23,778 bases of DNA from Ophiothrix spiculata (lineage: Eukaryota > Echinodermata > Ophiuroidea > Amphilepidida > Ophiotrichidae): NCBI GenBank assembly GCA_000969725.1, contig JXSR01S034339.1. One strand, 5' to 3'. Under the pieces are notes generated by a model, which was not told the origin of the DNA, searched no databases, and worked only from the letters and a program-made list of their open reading frames with translations. Below, in pieces: positions 8,921-20,065 of this stretch (within the stretch, counting starts at the first letter, position 1; the number at the start of each line of letters is the position of its first letter). A program made the position numbers and the translations under genes.

Positions 8921-11115
8921 AAATGGTATAGAGATGATTCGCAAAGTCACACTTTTTGAGGTATAGAGATGGTCAAAATTCTGAAGTCTTTTTCGCGTAT
9001 CCCTGTATATATTTTGTTTAAGAACCCCCCTGCAACAAAAACAAAATGACAATTTTTTTATTTTATTGATTTGTTGTGTTTGTTGCAAAGGTTTCTGACC
9101 ACAAGATTGTGCAGTTGAAAAATTTGATGTCAACACATTGTTGTGACAAACCACTCAGTAACCAGCTTCATACTTATGCCTAAAAATGATTGCTTAATTG
9201 GCATAACAAAGAAACATATTAGGGTAGGTAGTTTGGCTTGCGTTTTTCATTTTCAGCAAACAAACACCCAATTTTGTGCTAGTTTAAGTGCTTTTTTTGG
9301 TTAATTTTTCAAAAAGTACTCAATTCACTGAATTGCTTTTTTTTTCAACCCTGATTTTTGTCTACAATATTTGAGTTGGTTGGATTACGTCAATCAAACA
9401 TTTTTTAGGCCTTAAGTCTCAATTATGTGAGATATTTTCAAGGTAGTAGTTATTTACTGTTCCGTTGTAGTGAACTCGACACAATGACTATTTCAAACAA
9501 AATGTGTTCGTACTGTAGTTAACTGCTATTAGAAGTAAGTTTTTGCATTGCTTAAAGAAAATGAAACTTAATGAAATTTAAGTGTCAATTGATGCTAATA
9601 AACACACCAATAATTTGTAATTTCTTTAATGAATATGACAGAGTTTGTTTAATATGCTTTTTTTAGGCACTGTCATATTCTGTAAGGATTTTTTATATAA
9701 AATTGTATGTGTACGAGGGTATAAAATCACAAGATACTTTGACAAAATATGGTTTGAGTTAACCCTTTTCAGTCTGTTGGTCACTTTTTTCAAGCAAAAT
9801 TTTCCCTACATTCTAACAGCTGAAAAACAACTTCAAATTCCACTGTGGTCTTCTTCAAAATATGCGCTATTTCAGACATTTTCCTGAGGGCTGTATTTCA
9901 GTTTATTGTCAAAAAACACAAATTTTCAGTCCAAATAATGAATGGCTTTATAGCAGCATTACATGTTCAAACAATTTTTGTTTTAATGTAGAATCTAAAT
10001 GAAATCTCAATAACTACATTTCAAAGAAATCTCTTAAAATAATGATTTCATTATTTGGAAACATTCATCCTTCATTTCTCAAGGATGTCTTAAACCAATT
10101 TTAAACATGTAGTGAGCTGTCAGCAAGTTAGCTAGATGGTACTAGACATGACTGTAAAGTTTAATTCAACTTCATATGTTTTTTAGAGAGGGTTCCATGA
10201 AATATGGATGAGACATGCTTTCCAGATGTCATGTCAAAGGTCAACTTGACTAATGGTAGATTCAGAGTCTGTTGATGGTAATCACATGACCTTGTTGTCA
10301 ATGAGCACAAAACAACAACGATGTATTCAATGGTATCGTTATGTTCTTGCGCACATCGACGGTTACGGAACATCACTAGAAAATATGTATACTTTTAAGA
10401 CTAAATGTGAGGGTATGTTTTCAATATGGCTCACATGAAAAGATTTGACGTTAGTCTCCGATAACAACATTTTGAAAAATAAAGAAATTAAAATTCGCAT
10501 TCAGAGACCTAGAATATTGGTCAACGCTGCATTGTCGCTGTGTGAAATAGGATTTAATTCATCTGCATTGCGCGTTTCTTGTTCATCGCCCATCGATGCA
10601 CATTGATATCAAGTGATGTTATTGGGCATCTATTGATGGATATCGTCAGACTCTAAATACACCATAAGAAACTTCAGTTTGAAATGTAATGTCTAGTGTA
10701 TATCATTAAACCTCTTCACTGAATTTGATGTCCATTGTCATGATCACTTTCCTCCATTCAGGTTTCAGTCATATTTTGACAAATTAATCTTGTCAGCCAT
10801 GCTTGTGATTTTTAATCCTACACACGCGGTATACTCAGGCTATTTTATGATTGCCTTAAATTTTCAAATTTCACAATCATAGAAACTATTATTTTCCTTA
10901 TTTTAATCAATTTGTTAACTATCATTTGTAACATTGGAGAATGTTTGCATTGGTCAAAATATTGTGTAATTTGTATTTCTCTGGATGTGAATTTTCTTGA
11001 ATTATTTTTAGAATTCATAAATAAGAAACTTTTGAAATTATCCAGGGAAGTAATATCTGCTGTTGAATTGGTTTTGTAAAGTACACCCTATGACATATCA
11101 AATCAACAGATCACA
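8921..11115. other. AT-rich intergenic or intronic sequence, no gene recognised
   Basis: Homopolymeric T runs and CACCCAATTTTGTGC-like words near 9265 echo the hairpin upstream. Open frames of 60-80 residues (9645-9887, 10161-10376 and 10253-10438) show no conserved motif or supporting splice signals, so I do not call them. Confidence 0.5.
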
Positions 11116-11379
11116 TATGTGATGACTCAACCCGAAAAAGGCAGACTTTGTGACAAAACACTTTCCAAGAAACTGGTGAAAATTGGCATCAAAAAATAAA
11201 GAATATAAGGATAATTTCCAGCATATTTTCTGTTATAAAATTTGATCGCCTTGATCAATTTCAACAAGTTAGGTGTCATATTAAAGCTTAGAAAATGCTG
11301 TAACACTAACAGATGAAATGATAAAATCAAAATTGATATCATCTGCAAAGTCACCCTTTTCGGGGTGAGCCATCACATA
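11116..11379. mobile_element. 260-bp inverted-repeat element, TA target site (same family as at 23692)
   Basis: The left end TGTGATGACTCAACCCGAAA (from 11118) and the complement of the right end, TGTGATGGCTCACCCCGAAA (ending 11377), match closely over about 35 bp. They are flanked by TA on each side. Such ends and a TA duplication suit a Tc1/mariner-type non-autonomous element (inference). The complement of the right half closely matches the last 85 bases of this window, so at least two copies exist here. The 75-residue minus-strand frame inside (11127-11354) is an element shadow. Confidence 0.75.
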
Positions 11380-12130
11380 TAAACTAAACAAGTAAAAAAA
11401 TTTACCATTTCATTCATTTTTGCCTGAAGATGACATACGATGACCAATACTACAGTGTCCTCATCGAATGGTGAAAACGATACTTTGATGGGTGTTTTTT
11501 TTCACTTGGGATGAAAGATTGCACCACATGTAAACCCAATATGCCCCATCAGCAGACAGGGTGTCAGTTTCAAAATGGTCTATATATGAGCAAGTGATGT
11601 TATCGTCTTCTTTAAGTTAAGCTTAACTAAATCACCAAATATATTTTGAGTTAATTCTTCAGACACTTCACAGAACCAATGTGGACTTTGGTGATAGTTT
11701 CCTTTTTTCCATGAAACAAAGGTACATTTTTGATACTCAATTTCCAAACTTTGAATTTTAAATATCAGGTTACAAACTTTTATTGAATTAGGATATGGGA
11801 CTCTAAATAGTGGTAGACTTCTAATATAATCCATGAAGTTATACTAAACATTACATTTCACTGAGATAGAGTTCTACTATGCTATCTTAATATATACCAC
11901 AATGTTGTATTTTCTTCAAAAACCATTCCATATCTTTCATTTTTCATTCCAATATTTAAAAATGATAATAATAAAATATAACTAGAAGCACTTGCTGATT
12001 AAATAGATACACCAAATAATATCAGTAAACTCGGTGCTCTGTTTCACTTTAGGTAGTTTTCAAATATGAAAGAAGTTCATTACCAAATATAGTATTGGAT
12101 TAACTTCACCACCTGTATTGTAAACCCTCT
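11380..12130. other. AT-rich sequence, no gene recognised
   Basis: This stretch contains a perfect 14-bp palindrome AGTTAAGCTTAACT (11615-11628). An 84-residue minus-strand frame (11580-11834) has no recognised motif and no convincing splice sites, so it is not called. Confidence 0.5.
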
Positions 12131-12156
12131 ATACATACATACATACATACATACAT
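12131..12156 (+). repeat. Microsatellite (ATAC)6.5
   Basis: An uninterrupted tetranucleotide repeat of 26 bp. It directly abuts the TACATTAGGCT word that is repeated at 12307. Confidence 0.97.
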
Positions 12157-12317
12157 TAGGCTTATTTAACGTGCCATTTCATCTAGATCACAGCACGGCT
12201 GTCTATACAGATATCACAATCTGATCACATCCTCCATAATGGCTGCTCAAAGGCGCACTTTATGTCCGTAGTTAGATGGTGAGTATCTAGACAGCACTGG
12301 GATTCCTACATTAGGCT
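12152..12317. repeat. Segment bounded by an 11-bp direct repeat, with internal inverted repeat
   Basis: TACATTAGGCT occurs at 12152-12162 and 12307-12317. Just inside, CAGCACGGCTGTCTATAC (from about 12192) is roughly complementary to GTATCTAGACAGCACTGG (ending about 12300). The arrangement could be a short insertion with a long target duplication, or chance next to the microsatellite. Confidence 0.35.
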
Positions 12318-13449
12318 GACATTGCCTATCAACTCTTAATTGTGAGAGGTCACATTAAAACATACAACTTGACCAAATTTCTTTTTTTATAGATTAATTA
12401 ACAAATCTTGAGAATTATAAAGGAAACGAGAAATTCCAAACTACTTTTCATCATATCTGGGACCATAAAACCTGTGATTAAACATAAGGCCTATTATTGC
12501 AAGTTATGAAATTAAAACTCAAGATTTTGTTTAAGCTACACTTTCAATTTTGATAAGAGATTGTATGTTTTGATGGTGACAGCTCATCCCAAGGAATTTA
12601 TATAATAAGCCAGGGGAATTGTCACTCATGGCCATTGATGTTAGGCTTTGAAGCCTGAGTTATTATATGTACATCAATATGGTGATCATATGGGTACAGA
12701 ATCCCCCTAATTTTGCAAGTTTCTTGGTGCATGAATGTAGTTCTTACATAAGACTGACATTCCTGTTGCTATATATATTAGGCAGGTATATGTTATGATA
12801 TTTGAAAATCACTACAACTTGTAAGACATTAATGATATAATCACTCAATACTTTATTCAAACCACTCTATATGGTCTGTTAGAAACGATAGGTTTGATTG
12901 GTCAGCCATTCTTTGCATCAATGTTACTGTTGAAAATGAGAGCTCAGAATGCAGAAATTGCCACTTGAATTAAGCCCAGAATGCCAATTCAACTACTTGA
13001 ATTTAGCAGATTGTTTTAATACAGGTGATGGCTACATATCAAGTCAACACTCACCCTTTTGGGTTCTATACAAATACTCTATGAAAAAAGAGTTAATTGA
13101 AAATTTCTGACAGGCACTATTTGTTAATCTTTTATATACAGGATAACTGTGAATTTCTATGTATCAGGATAAATAATATATAATCAAAATAATCAATGAA
13201 ATGTTTTTTAAGAAAAATACAAACAATTTTATAGGTATTTTACTTTGATAAAAGGGCGGGACAATTTTTTTGATTGATCCAAGTTTGTTTTTAGGCATGA
13301 TGTAAGTATGTGGTGAGTGCCATACCCTTTGTGACAGCTTAACTGTCATTGATTTCTAATTGGTCAATAGATATCACATCATAAATCAGATATACAGAAT
13401 TATAGCTTTATTTTCTTTTTTTTAGCCATCCATTATTGGAACAATGATT
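12318..13449. other. AT-rich sequence, no gene recognised
   Basis: No exon or RNA gene is visible. CTGACATT words near 12317 and 12753 recur in similar contexts (TACATTAGGCTGACATT and TACATAAGACTGACATT). This suggests a weakly preserved dispersed repeat. Confidence 0.45.
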
Positions 13450-13494
13450 CTGATTGGTTGATTTGGTTATATTTAGTTTCCATCAGCCAATCAG
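13450..13494. repeat. Short inverted repeat with CCAAT boxes
   Basis: CTGATTGGTTGAT (13450-13462) and ATCAGCCAATCAG (13482-13494) are complementary at 12 of 13 positions around a 19-bp loop. Both arms carry a CCAAT-box core (ATTGG/CCAAT). No transcription start is evident nearby, so a regulatory role is speculative. Confidence 0.55.
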
Positions 13495-13839
13495 TATGAA
13501 GTTCTTATAGTGTAAGATTGAGACGGTAGCTGTAGATATATGAAAATTGTAAGAAATACAAGGAACTCAAAAAAGAATTTGACATACACCAACTTTCTGA
13601 CTTCTTGGCGGGCAACCATCTTGTCTTCGATGTACTTTAAAGGAGATGTTCATTGGATTCTGCCATTGACAAATTTAATTGGACTGACTGCAAACTTAGT
13701 TGTACGACATCACATAATGTCATAGCCTTTTTTAGTCATAAGAGAGCTATGACTTTAGGCTTTGAAATGCTATGAGTGATTATCTTTGAGAACCACAAAG
13801 GTCATCTATATAAATTAAATAGTGTATGGCACAGGTTAA

Positions 13840-14031
13840 GAAGGGCCCTGTATCCATAGGTACATGTGTTCCTTTGTGACGTGTTCCGTGGCACAATGGA
13901 ACAGTGAATTGAAATAGTTTGTGACCTGTTCTGTGAGTACAACGTATATTGATACAGACTCAAAGCAAAGCAATGGGGTATTGTTTATGTGGCACATCAC
14001 AATGGAACAGTCTATGGATACAGGGCCGAAG
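13840..14031. mobile_element. 184-bp MITE with 4-bp target-site duplication
   Basis: The ends GGCCCTGTATCCATAG (13844-13859) and CTATGGATACAGGGCC (14012-14027) are exactly complementary over 16 bp. The similarity continues inward with GTTCCTTTGTGACGTG against GTTCCATTGTGATGTG. The direct repeat GAAG flanks both ends (13840-13843 and 14028-14031). The element has no gene of its own. An 80-residue frame (13921-14163) runs out of it and is not called. The superfamily is unassigned. Confidence 0.82.
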
Positions 14032-14857
14032 ATTCCACTTTGTTGTGTTTTTGGCTGTGGATCTGTTTTGAGCGAGTCAAATGAGTGGATTTTTACTAAC
14101 TTATGTCTCGGAAAGTTACCGCACTGCCAACAACAGACAAATGTGATAAATTGTTTTGTGTGAGATTTTTTTTTTCAGTTCCTTAGATTTAATAGGCTAC
14201 CTGTAAGATACCAAGTGTGTGTGAATCAATAAGTTTACAGAAGTAAAAGCGAAACATTTTGTAAAATTTGTACTAAATAATAAGCTAGCTGGGCTAGGGA
14301 CAGTGAACAAAACTATTTTATATATTATGCAGAATCAATGAGAATATTCAAGTAAAACAATAACAATATGTGCAATGTACAAGTTTTCTAAAAATTATGT
14401 GTATATAAGAAATTATGTATGAGGAGAGATTAGTTATATTGCATATTGTTGTTACGACATGTGTGAAATTGATCATTCGTGTTAATCAAATCTCCATTAA
14501 AAACACTGTATATGTGACTACCCACAACAAATTGGCTGTCAAGTGTCTGGTGTTGATTTTGTATTACAGGTCATATTTTCATGATTGTGGGACTTTCAAA
14601 ATATGATAACAATAGTCAATACCCTTGAGTGAATAAAATGATGAAATGAGAGTTTTGCATGGCTTCACTTATCGTCTACCAATTAAGTATGCATTCTTAA
14701 TATTTTAAAGCGCATTAACGTGTGTAAAGACTGATTGTCTGCTGATGTTGAGTAATGGAATCCCTTTGAAATCATACTCTGAATGCCGCAAAGTGGTGAT
14801 GAAAAACAAGTGTTTTAATTAACACTTAAGTGGTCTAGGTCCTTCACATGCCCGTTA
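14032..14857. other. AT-rich sequence, no gene recognised
   Basis: I see an AATAAA at 14632-14637 but no gene that it could end. The 63-residue frame at 14415-14606 shows no recognisable protein motif. Confidence 0.5.
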
Positions 14858-15369
14858 GTGGTCAAGGGGGGGTCCATATGGACCCAACACCGAATGAATT
14901 TTACGTTGAAACTCTGGTCACAGGTAAAGTACTTCAAAACAACTAAAACAAAGAAAAAAAATTGAAAATCGGACAAACCATTTTAAAATGGCGACCAAAA
15001 CAAATTTTGCCATGTCGTGTCAAAATGTTCCTGCCAAAAATTTGAGAACTCACTTCCCAATGGAATTTTTCAATAAAATTTGGCTCTTATTTGCAGTATG
15101 TAAGTACAAATACATTCCTGAAATAAAATTTGAAAAAAGTTGTTCAGTTACGATTTTATGGGCAAAACAAATTTGAAGAGCGCCCTCGAAAATGCTTATT
15201 TATGCTAATTAGCATGGGAAGGAGTGGGTCGATTTGAATTTTTATGCCACCAAGTGAAGGTTATGGTAAAGTTAGACAAATACATAGAAGGGCGATGAAA
15301 AATTACTTCGCATTTTTGCACTAACGCGCAAAAACCAAATGTTGGGTCCATATGGACCCCCTTGACCAC
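14858..15369. mobile_element. 512-bp inverted-repeat element with palindromic ends
   Basis: GTGGTCAAGGGGG, GTCCATATGGACC and CAACA (14858-14889) are matched by the complementary sequence at 15340-15369, differing mainly in the length of the G run. Each end contains the perfect 16-bp palindrome GGGTCCATATGGACCC (14870-14885 and 15344-15359). A further palindrome ATGCTAATTAGCAT sits inside (15202-15215). No transposase is visible. A target duplication is not clear (the flanks are CCCGTTA and GTGTAA). Confidence 0.75.
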
Positions 15370-15928
15370 GTGTAATAAAAGGCAGACCTCTCAACTTTGC
15401 TTGGTAAATGAGGCAAATGGTTTTTGTTGCTTTCTAGAAGTTGAAATTGGCCCTGTAAGCTGAAGGGAGAGAGGAAAAAGTAAACGTAATTGAAAAAAAC
15501 GGATTTGGAAATAGAGAACTATTTTTCAAGATGGTTAAACTAAAAAATACCAAAAAGCAAAGTCTGGGTCAGCTAGGACTCGCAGTAAAGCATGGTTTAT
15601 TTTTTTCTTTTGAATATCCTGATGCTGAATTTGAAGTTAATATGGTCATTAGTGAGAGCTCAAAAAGTCATCAAAATTGCCATTTTACAGCCGTTTTGTG
15701 GTGGGTTGTCGATTAATTGGATTTACCACTTTCTACCTGATGATATCAAATTCACTTTAAATGAGATTATCCATCATCAGGTTTGAAACGTTTCACTTAT
15801 AAAAAAGATCTCTTGAATAATACGTAATTAAAATAAAGATGATTTTGTCTTTGTTGCATTAAAAGTGAGATGTGTCTTGGGTTTTTGTTTTTGCAAGATT
15901 TGTGATAAGTGCTAGATATATATTCCCA
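15370..15928. other. AT-rich sequence, no gene recognised
   Basis: Two overlapping 60-residue frames (15531-15716 and 15592-15786) open here. Neither has a recognised domain or flanking splice sites. Confidence 0.5.
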
Positions 15929-16161
15929 GGCTTCAGCCATGAAAGGGAGTGGGATACTGAAGGCAAATGCATGTGGCGTGCGTCCCTTTTTGGCTAAGCA
16001 CATTTGCAGAATAGTACTGAATAGTTAAGATGAAATATCCTCACCCTACTTGGCCTCGTTGCGAGTTCCGATTCTGTCATTATCCCCTGGCTTCAGCCAT
16101 GAAAGGGAGGGGGTATGGTGAAGGCAAATACGCGTGGCGTGCGTGTCCCTTTTTGGCTAAG
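15929..16161 (+). repeat. 160-bp tandem repeat, left part (unit 1 and first part of unit 2)
   Basis: Unit 1 (15929-16088) and unit 2 (from 16089) share GGCTTCAGCCATGAAAGGGA, GTGGCGTGCGT and CCCTTTTTGGCTAAG. Each unit can fold, because CTTCAGCCATGAAAGGGA is roughly complementary to TCCCTTTTTGGCTAAG. The second half of the unit contains TTGCAGAATAGTACTG and CTTGGCCTCGTTGCGAGTT. Unit 2 is cut at 16161 by the foldback element and resumes at 20084. The 68-residue minus-strand frame here (15797-16003) is a shadow. Confidence 0.9.
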
Positions 16162-16189
16162 TAGTCAGAAGGATTTCGAGTATATGGCC

Positions 16190-17850
16190 TGCAGGGTGGA
16201 AAGTTAGTACAGACTTTTTTTGTTGATTCATTTGACTTGATATATGCCTAAAGTAATATATTCTGGAGGGTGTGTAAAATTTTGCCTCTTGGCATTTTCA
16301 AAATCCAAGATGGCCGCCAAAATCCCCCCAAAATAATAAATTTTCATTATAATGGCCTAAAAGTATCTTGTAAAACACTTTATGTTCAATATCATTATTG
16401 GGAAATTGCTTTTGGAGCTATAACAAATACATCCGACTCCAAATTATGTCATATGCATATTTCAAATTCAAAATGGCCGCCAAAACAGCGGATTTTTTAT
16501 TAAAATGAACCAAAACAGCCGTTAAAATGCATGATATCATACAGGAAACAACATTTTGGGCTACAACAAGATCATTTACACCCAAAATATATTATAAGCT
16601 TGTATAGAAATCAAAATGGCGCCTGTTTTGTAATCCAAAATGGCCGCCAAGATGTGTTTTTATGTGCAAAAAATGGGATAGAGGCGCCTGAAAACAATAT
16701 CTAAAACAAAAAATGTTCAAAATAATTGAAGAAAAATGGCTATGCGGGTAACAATAGGTGCACTTCTTTCAAAACGAGGGTGTTAGCTTGTTTTATATTC
16801 ATTATATTTGATGTCAAATGCATATTTCAAATTCAAAATGGCCACCAAAATGGCCGCCAAAATAGCAGATTTTCATTGAAGTGGACCAAAACAGCTAGTA
16901 AAATGCCATCATTTATAATCAACAGAAATAATATTTAGGGCAACAACAACATCATGTGAATCATATTGATATTGTAAGCTTGTAGAAAAATCAAAATGGC
17001 TCCTGTTCTGAGATCCAAAATAGCCGCCTAAATGTGTTATTATGTGGAAAAAATTGTTAGAGGCACCAGTACTTCAAAACAGTATCTAACACACCAAGTA
17101 TTCAAAATAATTGACGGAAAATGCATACATATGGGTAAAAATAGGAGTACTTCTTCCCAAATATTAAGGGCATTAAAATGTTTCAAATCTAATATGGAGC
17201 CTTGAACTGAGATCCAAAATGACCGCTAAAATGCGCTTTTATGTGCAAAAATGGGTTAGAGGTTCTTCAAATCAGTATCAAAAACACAAAAATATGTTCA
17301 GAATAATCGGTGGAAAATGCCTTTGGGAATAACAATAGAAGCATTCCTTCCCAATAAGGGTGTTAGCATTTTTCAAATCCAATATGGAGCCTGTACTGAG
17401 ATTCAAAATGGCCGCCAAAGTATCATTTTATGCTATAAAATGTGTTTAAGTGACTTTGAAACTGTATCAAAAAGGGAAAATAAAATAATTGACGGAAAAT
17501 GGCTTTCAGGGTACTGGTAACTAACAATAAGAATATTTTACCCAAATACGGGTGTTGGCTTGTTTCAAATCCAATATGGTACCCGGTACTGAGACCTAAA
17601 AGTTAGGCACAAAAATGGGTTAAGGTGTCTTTGAAACGGTATCGAAAACTCCAAATCTACAAAATAATTGATCATAGTAAATGACTTTGCAGGTAAAAAA
17701 AGGAACATTTCTTCCCACATAATGCTGTTGTAGCATATTTAATCTAATATAGAACCTTTACTGTGATCCAAAATGGCCGTCAAAATACAACTGTATGCAC
17801 TAAAATGGATATAAGCAACTTTGTAACATTATAAATATTGAATTTGAACC
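16190..17850 (+). repeat. Left arm: about nine ~185-bp units, forward orientation
   Basis: GGCCGCC-type marker words or their decayed forms occur near 16311, 16474, 16641, 16851, 17021, 17222, 17410, about 17598 (core deleted) and 17774. A typical unit reads: TTCAAATCCAATATGGAGCC, TGTACTGAGATCCAAAATGG, CCGCCAAAATG, then TTAGAGG, CAGTATC, then TTCAAAATAATTGAYGGAAA, ATGGCTTTGNGGGTAACAAT and a TTCTTCCCAAATAAGGGTGT block. The two outermost units differ from the inner ones and are the part best matched by the other arm. Confidence 0.88.
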
Positions 17851-17854
17851 GTAT

Positions 17855-20065
17855 TTGCTCCTATAGTTACCCTTGAATCTATTTTCTATTGATTATTTTA
17901 AACATTAATTTTATTTGATTCAGTTTCAAACCACCTTAAACCTGTTTTTGTGTATAGAAATAGTATTTTGCAACCATTTTGGATCTCAGTATAAGCTCCA
18001 TACTGGATTAATGCTCACTGTCTTTACTGGTATGGAATGTTCCTCTGGTTACATTATCCTCAAAGCCAATTTCCATCAGTTACTTTTACATTTGATGTAT
18101 CTGATACAGTTTCAAATTAAGTTAAACCCGTACCGTGCATGACAATGTATTTTGGCGGCCATTACAGCTCAGTACAGGCTCCATGATAAACGAGAAGCAT
18201 GCCATATTATTACAACCTCAATTATTTGTGAAGAAATTATCTTTTTGTTACCCTCAAAGCCATTTTCCATCAATTATTTTGAACATTTTGGTGTTTTTGA
18301 TACCATTTTGAATTACTTCTAACCCATTTTCGCATATCAAAGCGTACTTTGGCAGCCATTTTGGATCTCAAAACAGGCTCCATATAGGATTTGAAACATG
18401 ATAACACCCTAATTTGGAAAGAAATACTCCTGTTGTTACCCTCAAAGTCCTTTTCCATCGATTATTTTGAACATTTGGTGTTTATGATACTGTTTTGAAG
18501 TGCATCTAACCAATGTTTGCACATAAAAACGTATTTTGGCGGCCATTTTGGATCTCAATAGAGACCCCATAGTAAATATGAAGCATGCCATATTATTAAA
18601 ATCTCCACTATTTGTTACCCTCAAAGCCATTTTCAATCAATTATTTTGAACATTTTGGTGATTTTGATACCATTTTGAAGTGCTTCTGACCCATTTTTGC
18701 ATACCAAAACGTATTTTGGCAGCCATTTTGGACCTCAATACAGGTTCCATATTGGATTTGAATTATGCCAACACCCTTATTTGGGAAGAAATGCTCCTGT
18801 TGTTACCCTCAAAGCCATTTTCCATCAATTATTTTGAACATTTGGGTGTTTTTTATAGTGCCTCTAACCAATTTTTGCAATCTCAATACAGGCCCCATAA
18901 TAAAGATGAGGCATGCCACATTATTAAAATCTCTATTATTTTTAAAGAAATTATCTTTTTGTTACCCAAAGCCATTTTCCATCAATTATTTTGAACATTT
19001 TGGTGTTTTTTGATACCATTTTGAAGTGCTTCTGACCCATTTTTGCATACCAAAACATATTTTGGCGGCAATTTTGGATCTCAATACAGGTTCCATATTG
19101 GATTTGAATCATGCTAACACCCTTATCATGCTTATTTTGGAGGAAATGCTCCTGTTGTTACCCTCAAAGCCATTGTCTATCAATCATTTTGAAAATGTGG
19201 GTGTTTTATACTGTTTTAAAGTGCCTCAAACCAAAATTTGCACATAAATATATATTTTGGCGGCCATTTTTAATCTCAATACAGGCCCCATAATAACTAC
19301 GAAGCATGCCAACACCTTCATTTGGGAAGAAATGCTATTTTAAACATTTGGGTGTTTTTGATACTGTTGTAAAGTATCTCTATCAATTTTGCAAATAAAA
19401 AACACATTTTGGCGGCCATTTTGGATCTCAATACAGCTCCATAATGAATATAAAACAAGCTAACACCCTTGTTTTGGAAGAAGTGAGCTTATTGTTACCC
19501 GCATAGCCATTTTCCTTCAATTATTTTGAACATTTTTTGTTTTAGATACTGTTTTCAGGTGCCTCTATCCCATTTTTGGACATAAAAACACATTTTGGCG
19601 GCCATTTTGGATCACAAAACAGGCGCCATTTTGATTTATATACAAGTTTATAATATATTTCGGGTGTAAATGATCTTGTTGTAGCCCTAAATGTTGTTTC
19701 CTGTTGATTATTTATGATATCATGCATTTTAACGGCTGTTTTGGTTCATTTTAATAAAAATCCGCTGTTTTGGCGGCCATTTTGAATTTGAAATATGCAT
19801 ATGACATAATTTGGAGTCGGATGTATTTGTTATAGCTCCTAAAGCCAATTCCTAATAATGATATTAAACATAAAGTATTTTACAAGATACTTTTAAGCCA
19901 TTATAATGAAAAATTATTATTTTGGGGGGATTTTGGCGGCCATCTTGGATTTTGAAAATGCCAAGAGGCAAAATTTTACAAACCCTCCAGAATATATTAC
20001 TTTAGGCATATATCATCTCAAATCAATCAACAAAAAAAGTCTGAACTAACTTTCCACCCTGTGGT
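17855..20065 (-). repeat. Right arm: about twelve ~185-bp units, reverse orientation
   Basis: Marker words (GGCGGCC or variants) occur near 17974, 18153, 18352, 18540, 18721, about 18880 (core deleted), 19069, 19260, 19411, 19597, 19773 and 19934. The arm is about 550 bp longer than the left arm. Between about 18170 and 19270 the units alternate between two types with a period of about 346-390 bp. The outermost 320 bp mirror the left arm almost base for base. Confidence 0.88.
18170..19270 (-). repeat. Higher-order (dimeric) repeat within the right arm
   Basis: Type A units carry GAAGCATGCCATATTATTA and type B units carry ATTGGATTTGAA followed by GCCAACACCCTTATTTGGGA. They alternate: A near 18198, 18585 and 18912; B near 18402, 18765 and 19110. 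The segments starting at 18680 and 19026 are nearly identical over roughly 200 bp at a spacing of 346 bp. Two open frames beginning at those positions therefore encode almost the same peptide, and neither is a gene. Confidence 0.8.

Noticed and set aside
13024-13340. Possible third copy of the 11116/23692 element (GTGATGGCT, CACCCTTTTGGG near 13025-13065)
   Set aside because: Only short words match, in the wrong order. The presumed right end near 13310 is not clearly complementary.
13450-13494. Promoter with paired CCAAT boxes
   Set aside because: No TATA or initiator element and no downstream exon. The inverted repeat alone does not support a promoter.
16270-17520. Plus-strand frames with IQNGRQN-like repeats
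   Set aside because: The repeated peptide comes from the AAAATGGCCGCC box of the left arm, not from a gene.
18680-19293. Several 60-100-residue frames with repeated Leu/Cys-rich peptides (e.g. LLLTHFCIPK-like)
   Set aside because: They are translations of the ~185-bp foldback repeat units. The repetition at 346 bp explains the shared peptides.
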